Assembly (NCBI GenBank): GCA_024234365.1
Contig: JACKOK010000005.1
Span: forward strand, 146,542 to 210,541
Direction: 5' to 3'
Origin: Pseudomonadales bacterium
Lineage (GTDB): Bacteria; Pseudomonadota; Gammaproteobacteria; Pseudomonadales; Pseudohongiellaceae
DNA length: 64,000 bases
Program-made: the position numbers and the translations under genes
The notes under the pieces: generated by a model
The model's database searches: none
Seen by the model: only the letters and a program-made list of their open reading frames with translations
Told to the model about the DNA's origin: nothing
In this document: positions 51,861 through 61,442 of the stretch, one piece after another
Numbering within the stretch: the stretch's first letter is position 1
How the letters are laid out: each line of letters begins with the position of its first letter

Positions 51861-53019
51861 ATGAATTCTTCGCAAACAAATGAGTCAGGTGGCCTGGCCA
51901 TGAAAGGTTTCTGGCTCTCTATTTCTCTGCTGGCTCTGTTTTCCCTATCAGCCATGGCAGACGAGGACACTGCGCTGGCGAAGGAGTTTCCTGAGTTGCA
52001 GCAACTGCTGCTGGCCCACGATATTGTGCAGGCGCGCGTCTACGAAGAAATCAGCCTTACCAATGAATCTGACGCGGCAGCCATCGGCCAGAAAGTCTTG
52101 CTGGAGACTCTTGCAGAACTCGAAAAAACAAAAAACTTGCACTACCACTCAGCAGGTGGTCATGCGGCAATGCTGGGGCCGCATCGCGTGACTGAAAGTC
52201 GGGCAGTTCCCGGTCTGCTGGGAGTTGTCTGGGGAAACTATGATGCCGATCAGGTAAGTACCGCCCTGGCGGACGTTGGCAACCTCCTCCAATTGCCGTA
52301 GAAACCCTGCAAAGGGGCGCCAGTTTATTGAGCTGCTTATCGAGATTTACATCAACCCCGCCTTCGAGGACAAGGAAGCTGCGGTGACACTTGCGGTAGA
52401 GCGCTATTTGCAAAACGATCTGTACGCGATCGCCCCCAAGCCGAAATCCGATGAGTTGCTGTCGGAGCATCCGTGGGCCTATGCTTTCAAGACCGGTTTT
52501 CCGGAATTCAGCGGCCTGACCTGGGCTTCGCAATGGTTGAAGCTGGGTGCGCTGGAACTGTTGATAACAGCGCCGGATGTCGCTTCACGCAATCAATCGA
52601 TCGCCCACCTGCTGGAGCTTTATAAAGAGAAAATAAACCGCCAGCATGGCAGCCTGGTATCTCTGCCCACAGACATCCCTACCAGCCCCGTCATTGCGCC
52701 CTCCTTCTATGAACGGCATCCGGATGCGGCCTATATCGTCGACAATCTGGAGTTGCTAAAAGTGGTTATAGGGGACATCCTCGCCTATCCGGGAGTAGCA
52801 GACCGAGGGCAGAAAATAGAGCAGGCTGTGCAGAATTACACCGACAAAACCAGCAACTTCAGCAACGAAAGAGACTATCTGTACTACACGCTGCGAGGTG
52901 GCATCTACAATGCCGGAGGACCTGCCCGGGGTGGCTTGGACCGGCCGGACCGAAACTGGTCTCGGGAACAGTCGGAGAACCCCCACATCAGTATCGGTAC
53001 ACAGCCTTCGCCTAACTAG
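51861..53019 (+). pseudogene. Secreted protein of unknown family, paralogue A; frameshifted here
   Basis: Two frames together make one protein. The first (51861-52301) has a signal peptide (FWLSISLLALFSLSAMA-DED) and the second (from about 52300 to 53019) continues it (RQFIELLIEIYINPAFEDKE to LRGGIYNAGGPARGG). One-base losses near 52298 and in GGGG at 52314-52317 would restore a single frame. It is paralogous to the gene at 55903, with matching KSDELLSEH/KASDYLLEH and LRGGIYN segments. No known domain is visible; the fold appears mostly helical and periplasmic. An in-frame ATG at 51900 would give a shorter signal peptide. Confidence 0.65.
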
Positions 53020-53329
53020 CTATGCTCAACAAATGAGTAGGAAACCAAGGGTTGAGCAATAACGAATGCACCGACAAGGAAATTAAACGCGCTTGTGTTT
53101 GCGCTTTATTTTGGTGCATTTTTTGCCGATTACCAGTAACCTGAAGGTCTTGCGTCTTCGTATTGGTATGTAGTAACGCGAGACGCTGTCACTTCCAGCT
53201 GACAACTCGTAACATTTATTTACTTGAAGTATGAGGCTCAAGTGCGCAGAATACGCGGCTGAACGTATACTCATTGAGTCCCGATTTAGAAAGACCGACA
53301 ACACCCATCCCCAAAGAGGATATGGAAAA
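53020..53329. other. Non-coding stretch before the monooxygenase gene
   Basis: About 310 bases show no convincing gene. AATGCACC (53065-53072) and GGTGCATT followed by TTTT (53113-53124) could form a weak long-loop terminator for the gene to the left. Confidence 0.4.
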
Positions 53330-54661
53330 ATGACGTATCAAAAAACCTTAAAAACGCTATTAGTTTTTGCAGCTTTCCCGGCACTTAGCAATGCCCAGGA
53401 CGCTGCTACGCACCCCACCTATGCCAAAGAGGTATCCCGGATCATTCAGGACAATTGTCAGGTCTGCCACCAACCAGGATCCGTTGGGCCGATGTCACTC
53501 ATGAACTATGAGGAAGTGCGGCCTTGGGCGCCTCTCATTTCTATGAGAGTCGCGAACCGGGAAATGCCCCCCTATCACTACGATACCGATGCTGGCATTC
53601 AAGAGCTCCAGAATGACTGGCGTTTGTCACAGGATGATATCGATACCATCGTGAATTGGGTTAACGCCGGCTCGCCCATGGGCAATCCGGAAGATTTACC
53701 GCAACCCAAGATGTTCCCGGCGGTGGACGAATGGCGTTTGGCTGGCGAACTCGGGCAGCCCGATCACATTATCAAATCTGAAGCCTGGGATGTTCCTGCG
53801 AATGGTCAGGATCTGTGGTGGAAGCCAATTGTAGATGCCGGCATCGACGAAAGTCGTTGCATTAAGGCTGTTGAGACACGCCCTCGGCAGCAGCCATTGG
53901 CTCAACTCACCATGCCAACTCACACTTCAAGGTTCTGGACGCAAGTGGCAATTGGGTGAATGGCGATCGCCTGTCCGAATTCGCGATTGGCAAGCTCGGC
54001 GAAAAAGTACCAAAAGGTGCCTGCCGAAAAGTACCGGCGAATTCAAAAGTGGAATGGGAAATTCACTATTACCCCAATGGCATTGCAGTGCCAAACGATC
54101 AGGTGAGCATCGGCATCTGGTACTACGACGAAGAAGATGACTTTGTCGAAGAAGAAAGCTACCGCCAGGATTTGCGCGCCTATTTCCTCACTGCCTCAAC
54201 AGATGATTATATGATTGCCCCCATGGCAAGCTTATGACGCAGGGGTTCCAGTCTTTCGACCATCCGGTTCGCATCGATAGCTGGCAGCCTCATATGCATC
54301 TGCGTGGCGTTGCCATGTCATTGGAAGTGTTCTACCCGGAAACGGGCAGAACAGAAGTATTAAGTCAGGCTTCCAATTGGACCTCTGCCTGGAACCACAG
54401 CCACACGTATCAAGAAGGTTTCCAGCCCTTATTCCCGCGGGCGCGACCCTTATCATGACTGCATGGTACGACAACACTGCAGACAACCCCATGAATCCTG
54501 ATCCGGATCAGTGGGTGGGTTCAGGTCAGCGTACAACGGACGAAATGTCACATGCATGGATTGCTGTTTCCCACCTCGATGAAGAAGCCTACCAGGCCCT
54601 GCTTTCCGAGCGCAAAGAGCGAGAAAAAAGCAGTGTCGCCAGCGTGAACGGAGCTAACTAA
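53330..54661 (+). pseudogene. Cytochrome c / copper type II monooxygenase (PHM-like) fusion; frameshifted here
   Basis: The product has a signal peptide (TLLVFAAFPALSNA-QD), a c-type haem site CQVCH near residue 44, and then a peptidylglycine-hydroxylase-like copper monooxygenase. The first copper site is in HHANSHF (about 53908) and the second in PHMHLRG (about 54290); ADNPMNPDPDQW follows. The frame changes near 53905, 54232 and in the CCC at 54426-54428, giving four pieces that together read as one normal protein. Bacterial proteins of this type are exported and thought to hydroxylate a substrate using electrons from the haem domain; the substrate is unknown. Confidence 0.75.
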
Positions 54662-55580
54662 TGAGTTGTTTGAAAGTTTCTAGAAAAATTGTTACCAATG
54701 CTGGCGGGGCTGCTTGTTGCAGCCCCCTGCATGCTCAACTCCCGGAACGGGCCCGCGATTATCCTTTGGCGACTCGCGCAAAGACTGGTGAAATTGTTGC
54801 CCCTATGTTCAATGGCTGGATTGCCAACGAAGATGGGTCGACAACCTTGATCTTTGGCTTCGCCAATCAGAACAGAGCGCAAACCGTGGATGTTCCACTG
54901 GGGGCGAATAAACAAGTTGGAACCGGCCGAGTATCAAGGCGCACAACCTACCCATTTCCCCGTATACAGCAGACCTGGGTTCGTGGGTATTCAGGAACGA
55001 GGTGCCTTTGGTGTCGTTGTGCCTGCTGACAAGGCCGGCACCGAAGTGGTTTGGACGCTGACATCGGGCGGTAACACTTACTCAATACCTGGCCGCGCTA
55101 CATCAATTGCCTATGAGTTAAGTGCTGGTATAGCCGCTGCAGGCTCCCCTGAGACCCTCTGTTCGATTCAGCGAGGATAGTGCTGTGTCCACTAATGAAG
55201 TGGGCATATATGCTGAACCGAAAACAGTCAAAGTCGGCGAGCCTCTCACGCTTTCTGCGCAGGCGCAGGATCGAGGGATACGCGTTGGTTATGCAGACGT
55301 TTTGCCCTACTACGATCTTGGCTCTTATTGGGTCATGCATCAGGGCCCTGCTGAGCCTGTAATCGAAACGCCGGAGATTTCTGCACGTACGCGCGCGGCA
55401 AACAATCCAATCGATCCAAACGTTAATCCATGGATCGATATTTCAACTCAGGTGACCTTCCCGGAGCCTGGGGATTACGTCATACGCCTTAGAGTAGACA
55501 ATTTCGCGGCTCCCGATAGCCAATTCGATAATGTTTGCTGTTGGTCCAACGCTTACTACCCAGTAACCGTTACTCCCTGA
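54661..55580 (+). pseudogene. Companion periplasmic protein of the monooxygenase; frameshifted here
   Basis: The start overlaps the previous stop (TAATG). Frames pieced together give a signal peptide (MLAGLLVAAP then LHAQ), a conserved-looking region (TGEIVAPMFNGWIANEDGS, LIFGFANQNR, LEPAEYQGAQPTHF, GAFGVVVPADKAGTEVVWTL) and a C-terminal beta-sandwich-like part ending WSNAYYPVTVTP. Frame changes lie near 54700, 54725, 54910 and in CCCC near 55146. Its function is not known; the overlap suggests it acts with the monooxygenase. A strong terminator follows at 55588. Confidence 0.65.
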
Positions 55581-55587
55581 ACCTTGG

Positions 55588-55622
55588 GCAATGTGCAAGC
55601 GCAATCGCCGCTTGCACATTGC
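55588..55622 (+). terminator. Hairpin after the monooxygenase companion gene
   Basis: GCAATGTGCAAGCG (55588-55601) and CGCTTGCACATTGC (55609-55622) are perfect 14-bp arms with a 7-base loop, eight bases after the stop codon. There is no strong T tract after it. The 280 bases from here to the next gene hold no gene that I can see. Confidence 0.7.
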
Positions 55623-55902
55623 TCTCCAGGTTCCCTCCTCGCACCTGGTCTGCTCACCTTCCGCTCACTTTACTCTGCTTACTCTGCCAGGCACGCTTCC
55701 GAACATCGCTGATACAACGCGATTCAGCTTTGAGATGTTGTGGCCGTCAGGGGAATCGCGAAACTCAGGAGTGCGATGGCACCTGCTTAGGGATGCGTTT
55801 ATACTGCTTTCACATCCCGTAATCGGGATAAACACGTAGATTGGCTCTCCACCAGCCTTGACCGGCAATCGGTGACAATAGGCCCAATCGAGGCACTGGA
55901 AC

Positions 55903-57088
55903 ATGGAAAACAAACTGAATCACAAGCCCTATTCGGTCACAAGAAAGACCTTGCTGGCCTCTGCCATGGTAGTGAGTTGTCTCTTTACCCGTGGTCTGAC
56001 GGCACAGGAAGCTACCGAGATACGGCTGCAGTATCCACAGGTCGCGGATCTGTTTAACGCCTTCGATGTCACCCAGGCGAAATCCTTTGAGGAAATTGCT
56101 GCCATCAATGCCAATCCGGCGACGCAGCAGACTCAGAATGAACTGCAAGCGAGCCTGAAAATGCAGGCCAGAATGACCGTGAGCCAGTTGATGGCCGCTG
56201 GCATGATGTCGTCTGACGGTGATTTGCTCACGGGCATGGGCAATGGCCCGCACCACTCTCTGGAGGTCGAGGCACGAGTCCGGCTTATGGAAATGATGCG
56301 TGGCAAACACAGCCATGAAGCGGCGGAAGCCGCCTTCGAGAACAGCTCCGCCATAAATCGTCACACGGCAGAGGTTTTCAAACGTGGCAGAAACTTTGAG
56401 GAAAAACTGTTTTGTTATCTATATCGATGATTCGATTGAAGACAAACGCGCCGCTGTCACTGAAGCGATCAACGACTACCTTAGCGACGATCAATATTCC
56501 GTAGCCTCTGCACCGAAGGCGAGTGACTATTTGCTGGAGCACGGCCAGGCTAACGGGCTGAAATCGGCGTTTCCACTGTTACGCGGCTTCCTGTGGACCC
56601 AGCAATGGTTACAACTCGCCGCGTTGGAAGCGGTCATCCTGCAAGGTTTGGACAGCCAGTTCAACGGCGGGGTAGAGGTAGCGCTTGAGCGTTTCTGGAA
56701 TAAGATCGGTACCAGCGGTGGTATGACGATGTTCCCCGCGCCTAGCGAGCTGCCCATGGCACCGGCTATCGCACCTGACCTGTACAGCCAGTCACCCGAG
56801 GCCGCTATCATCCTGGACAATCTGAACCTGCTGGAAACCGTCGTCACCGATATCCTTGCCTTCCCGAACGCAGAGAATCTGGACGATTTAATGGATCAGG
56901 CTGTCGCGTTCTTTACCAACAAGGATGGCAACAATGCAGAATCAGTGGATTATCTGCGATTTGCGCTGCGTGGTGGCATCTACAATCAGGGCGGACCAGC
57001 GGTCGGCGAATTGATGTACTCGGAACGAAACCGTGCCCGCGAAGAGATGAAGATGCGACACAATATGATCATGTCTTCTTCACAATAA
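55903..57088 (+). pseudogene. Secreted protein of unknown family, paralogue B; frameshifted here
   Basis: This is the paralogue of the gene at 51861. The first frame (55903-56430) has a signal peptide near residues 18-35 (LLASAMVVSCLFTRGLTA) and the second (from about 56411 to 57088) continues it (FVIYIDDSIEDKRAAV to LRGGIYNQGGPAVG). One extra T in TTTT at 56410-56413 explains the break: removing it gives KLFVIYIDDS. It has no recognised domain. The two paralogues bracket the cytochrome/monooxygenase pair, which suggests a shared periplasmic role. Confidence 0.68.
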
Positions 57089-57325
57089 GCCAAAGATTCG
57101 AATTAAGAGAATCAAGGAGTCAGTGCCGTCAGAATACCGATGCCATACGGGTAGCAAACCACCCGTCAATTGTTGTCATGGATATTGATCGGAACACCTG
57201 ATACCGGGACCCGAAATTTGCTGCCCTCTACGAGCTTGCGCTTGATGAACTCACTGCAGTAATTGAAAGTCTGAGAAGGATTCATATAGTGCCAGCACAA
57301 GGAACAAATTAGCTTTTCTTTAGTG

Positions 57326-57365
57326 AACAAAAAAGCCAGCCCCGGAAGGAGCTGGCTTTTTTGTT
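57326..57365 (-). terminator. Rho-independent terminator of acnB
   Basis: Arms 57326-57340 and 57351-57365 are perfect complements (AAGCCAGC...GCTGGCTT flanked by A and T runs) with a 10-base loop. On the minus strand the stem ends in TTTTTTGTT, 11 bases after the acnB stop. Confidence 0.9.
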
Positions 57366-57376
57366 TCCGAAGAGGG

Positions 57377-59971
57377 TTACGCCACGTCGCGCACATTCAC
57401 CAACGGGATGGTCTTGGCTTTTTCTGCCGCTTCCATATAGGACTTGATCTCGTTGAAATTGAGATAGCGGTAGATGTTGTCGGCCATGGTGTCCACGTTC
57501 TTCATGTAGCCCAGGTATTCCTCCATGGTCGGAATGCGACCCAGTGCGGAGCTGACCGCTGCCAGTTCGGAGGAGGCGAGGAACACGTTGGCGCCTTCGC
57601 CAAGACGGTTGGGGAAGTTGCGGGTGGACGTAGAGACCACGGTGGACTGCAGGGCTACCCGTGCCTGGTTGCCCATGCACAGGGAGCAGCCCGGCATCTC
57701 GGTGCGTGCACCGGATACGCCGAACACACTGTAGACGCCTTCTTCCACCAGCTGGTGCTGGTCCATCTTGGTGGGCGGAGACACCCACAGACGCGTCGGG
57801 ATGCCACCCTTGACCTGCTTCAGCACTTCGCTTGCTGCGCGGAAGTGGCCGATATTGGTCATGCAGGAACCGATGAATACCTCGTCGATCTTGGTGCCCT
57901 GGACTGCGGACAGCGGCTTGATGTCGTCCGGATCGTTCGGGCAGGCCAGCAACGGCTCCTTGATCTCGTTGAGGTCGATCTCGATGATCTTGTAGTACTC
58001 CGCATCGGCATCGGGCTCCAGCAGTTGCGGATCCTTCAGCCATTCTTCCATCGCTTTGGCGCGACGTTCCAGGGTGCGGGCATCGCCGTAGCCTTCGCTG
58101 ATCATCCAGCGCAGCAGGGTGATGTTGGACTTGAAGTACTCGATGATCGGTTCCTTGTTCAGGCGAATGGTGCAACCGCCGGCGGAACGTTCTGCTGACG
58201 CATCGGACAGCTCGAATGCCTGCTCCACCTTCAGGTTCGGCAGCCCTTCAATTTCCAGGATACGGCCGGAGAAGATGTTCTTCTTGCCCTTTTCTCCACG
58301 GTCAGGTCGCCGGATTGCAGCGCCGCGTAGGGAATGGCGTTGACCAGATCACGCAGGGTGATGCCGGGCTGCATTTCGCCCTTTGAAACGCACCAGGACG
58401 GATTCGGGCATGTCCAGCGGAATCACGCCCGTTGCCGCCGCGAAGGCCACCAGACCGGAACCGGCCGGGAAGGAGATGCCGATGGGGAAACGGGTGTGGG
58501 AGTCACCGCCGGTGCCGACGGTGTCGGGCAGCAGCATGCGGTTCAGCCAGGAGTGGATGATGCCGTCACCCGGGCGCAACGCCACGCCACCACGGGTCTG
58601 GATGAAGTCGGGCAGGGTGTGCTGTGTCTCGATGTCCACGGGCTTGGGATACGCGGCCGTGTGACAGAAGGACTGCATGACCAGGTCGGCGGAGAAACCG
58701 AGACAGGCCAGGTCTTTCAGCTCGTCGCGGGTCATCGGGCCGGTGGTGTCCTGGGGAACCCACGGTGGTCATCTTCGGCTCGCAGTAGCTGCCCGGGCGC
58801 ACGCCTTTGACGCCGCAGGCCTTGCCCACGATCTTCTGGGCCAGGGTGAAGCCCTTGCCGGAATCCTCGGCGGAGAAGGGCAGGCGGAATACCTTGGAGT
58901 GCTCCAGACCCAGCGCGGTGCGCGCCTTGTCGGTCAGGCCGCGGCCGATGATCAGAGGAATGCGGCCGCCGGCGCGCACTTCGTCCAGCAGCACATCAGT
59001 TTTCAGTTCGAAGCTGCTGATGAGCTCGTCACTGCCGTGACGGGTGATCTTGCCTTCGTAGGGGTAAATGTCGATGACATCGCCCGTGTTCAGTGCGTCC
59101 ACATCGCATTCGATGGGCAGGGCGCCGGCGTCTTCCATGGTGTTGAAAAGATGGGAGCGATCTTGCCACCGATGCACACGCCGCCATCACGCTTGTTGGG
59201 GATATAGGGAATGTCGTTGCCGATGTTCCACAGCACGGAGTTGGTGGCGGACTTGCGCGAGGAACCGGTGCCGACCACGTCGCCTACCAGCGCCACCGGG
59301 TGGCCCTTCTGTTTCAGTTCTTCAATCTGCTCGGCGGCATTGGTGACGCCTTCGCGCGGCATCTTGTACATGGCCAGCGCGTGCAGGGGGATGTCCGGGC
59401 GGGACCAGGCGTCCTGCGCGGGCGAGAGATCGTCGGTATTGGTTTCGCCGGGAACCTTATAGACAGTGACGGTCAGCACCTTGGGCAGTTCCGGTTTGCT
59501 GGTAAACCATTCGGCGTCTGCCCATGACTGCAGCAGGGCCTTCGCATGGGCATTGCCGGCCTTGGCGCGCTCGTCCACATCGTGGAAGGCATCGAACATC
59601 AACAGGGTGTGGGACAGTTCCTTCACGGCCAGCGGGGCCAGTTCGGCATCGTCCAGCAGGGTGACCAGAGTGCTGATATTGTAGCCGCCCAGCATGCTGC
59701 CGAGCAGTTTCACGGCCAGTGCCTTGTCGATGATGGGGGAGCTGGTTTCACCCTTGGCAATGGCAGAGAGGAAGCCGGCTTTCACGTAGGCGGCCTCATC
59801 CACACCGGCGGGGACGCGGTTGGAGATCAGGTCCAGAATGAAGTCTTCTTCGCCTTTGGGCGGGTTCTTCAGCAGTTCCACCAGGGCGGCCACCTGCTCG
59901 GCGTCCAGTGGCTTGGGAACGATACCCAGTTCGGCTCGTTCGGCGACGTGTTTACGGTAGGCTTCTAACAC
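57377..59971 (-). pseudogene. acnB: Aconitate hydratase B, carrying four one-base indels in this sequence
   Basis: AcnB interconverts citrate and isocitrate in the TCA cycle using a [4Fe-4S] cluster. Read through, the protein is about 865 residues, the full family size, from GTG 59971 (VLEAYRKHVAERAELGIVPK, with AAGGGAA upstream) to the cluster ligands near MPGCSLCMGNQ and the end NVRDVA. The frame breaks at four short homopolymers: 59146-59149 (one base short), 58753-58756 (one extra), 58379-58381 (one extra) and 58290-58293 (one short). All breaks repair to perfect AcnB sequence, so these are probably sequencing errors. A terminator follows. Confidence 0.93.
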
Positions 59972-60274
59972 AGCATTCCCTTGTCGGTTGACGGTAAGGC
60001 AGCAAAAGTGACAGCACGAAAAAGACAAACTGGTCGCATGGGCGGACAGTTCTGGCGATTCATCGGGTCGGTTAAACATTGCAGATTGAGGCTTGCCAAT
60101 GCACTTGCGCACGTCGTTCAAGCACAGCCTCGAAACGGGCTGAAGTGCACCGCGAAGCGGGTAAAATAGGGCGCCTATTATAGGCGATCAGGCGCGAAAA
60201 CTCTAGCACCGGGCTGCCCGAACCGTATAATGGCGGGTCTTTTCGCAAGGCCGGAATCACGGCAGGTAACCGTT
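59972..60274. other. Divergent promoter region between acnB and the DUF1289 gene
   Basis: This region holds no gene. It contains a TATAAT box at 60226-60231 pointing right and must contain the acnB promoter pointing left, which I could not place. Confidence 0.5.
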
Positions 60275-60736
60275 TTGAAAAGTGCTCTTACCCGAACCCC
60301 CTGCATTGGCGTCTGCTCCACCACCTCGGTGGGCGACCGCGTGTGCCGTGGCTGCAAACGCTATGCCTTCGAGGTGATTCGCTGGAACGGGTATCAGGAC
60401 GAGGAAAAGGCGTCCGTGCTGCGCCGCATCGAAGCGCTTACCGTACAGATCATGCGGGACAAGCTTCACATCACTTCCGAGCAGGCCCTGAAGGACGGCA
60501 TGTTTCAGCTTCGCCTGCCGCTGAATGCCGTGCTCTCTCCCTATTGCTGGGTCAACACCCTCTTGCAGAAGGCGCCGCTGGAACGACTCGATCTGGCGGA
60601 CTTCGGTATCACCGTCTCGCCTGCTTATGCCCATCTCGACGCGCGGGGCCTGGCAGATCTGATCGACCGCGAGCTGATCCTGCTGTGCGATGCCCATTTC
60701 GACCGGTATTACCAGCAGGTCGACAGCTTCTCCTGA
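60275..60736 (+). CDS. DUF1289 protein with N-terminal cysteine cluster
   Basis: The protein of about 153 residues begins with the DUF1289 motif TRTPCIGVCST then GDRVCRGCKRYAFEVI, with four cysteines that likely bind a metal or Fe-S cluster. The rest is an uncharacterised helical domain. The start is uncertain: ATG 60230 lies inside a TATAAT box and would be untranscribed, while TTG 60275 has GGCAGG eight bases upstream. I chose the TTG on that basis. Its function is not known. Confidence 0.75.
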   Translation: MKSALTRTPCIGVCSTTSVGDRVCRGCKRYAFEVIRWNGYQDEEKASVLRRIEALTVQIMRDKLHITSEQALKDGMFQLRLPLNAVLSPYCWVNTLLQKAPLERLDLADFGITVSPAYAHLDARGLADLIDRELILLCDAHFDRYYQQVDSFS

Positions 60737-61070
60737 TTTCTCATTCAGAAGCTAGCGACGTGGGGGCTGCATTATGTATAACGGACGTCACTCGAACTGA
60801 GTTTCTGCACAGTTGGCTAGATGCTCACTATTATCTCACCCCCGTGAATTTATGAGTTGTCGGTAAATTTTATCCCCCTTATAGTTGTGGGAGCTGTTCA
60901 AATCGACAGCAGGGCATGAATTACATAGATGATTGTTGGTAGTCAATTATAGATTAGAGCGGTGTGAATTGAATGGATTAGGTATTCAATCGGTATTGGT
61001 TGGTGACACGAGTCTAGCCCGTTGAGCTGATTCAGGGCGCGACAATTGGGTCGCCCATTGGAGGGGAGAA
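60737..61070. other. Non-coding stretch before the Hsp70 operon
   Basis: I see no gene in these 334 bases. ATTGAAT (60968-60974) and ATTCAAT (60984-60990) form a small inverted repeat upstream of the GrpE-like gene that could be an operator. The region is AT-richer than both sides and may be the left boundary of an accessory module. Confidence 0.45.
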
Positions 61071-61442
61071 ATGTCTCAACTGCTTGAGGAATGTGAGTGC
61101 TTGGAGCAATCCTTGTTAGACCTAGCAGCAGCGAGTTGGCGATTTTCGCGGATGTTTAGCAAAGTTGCCAGTAGGCTTGATGTTGGTGAGTCAAACCGTT
61201 ACATCAATCAAGTCCGCTATTTCCAGAAGAGGATCGAGGAGAGCCTCGACTCGAGTGGCCTCAAGCTGGTCAATGTCGAGGGGCAGCCCTACGATGCGGG
61301 TATGGCGGCATCCGCTTTAAATCTCGGGGACTTTGGCCCTGACGACGCGTTGCTTGTCGATCAGATGGTGGAGCCAATCATCATGGGGCCGAACGGCCTG
61401 CGCAAACAAGGCACGGTAATGCTTAGGAAGGTGGAAGCATGA
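61071..61442 (+). CDS. GrpE-like nucleotide exchange factor candidate
   Basis: The 123-residue protein has an N-terminal helical part and a C-terminal region (YDAGMAASALNL, VEPIIMGPNGLRKQGTVMLRKV) that resembles the GrpE beta domain in pattern (G, PxD, QxxxPGxxxxGxxLRxAxVxV). It lacks the long N-terminal coiled coil of housekeeping GrpE. Its end overlaps the Hsp70 gene by four bases, which supports a role as exchange factor for that protein. GGAGGGGAG lies just upstream of the ATG. Confidence 0.55.
   Translation: MSQLLEECECLEQSLLDLAAASWRFSRMFSKVASRLDVGESNRYINQVRYFQKRIEESLDSSGLKLVNVEGQPYDAGMAASALNLGDFGPDDALLVDQMVEPIIMGPNGLRKQGTVMLRKVEA

Noticed and set aside
57377..59971. acnB as a truly decayed gene
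   Set aside because: All four breaks are one-base changes in short homopolymers and the repaired product is full length with all motifs; sequencing error is the simpler reading. I list it as frameshifted only because the given sequence does not encode it in one frame.
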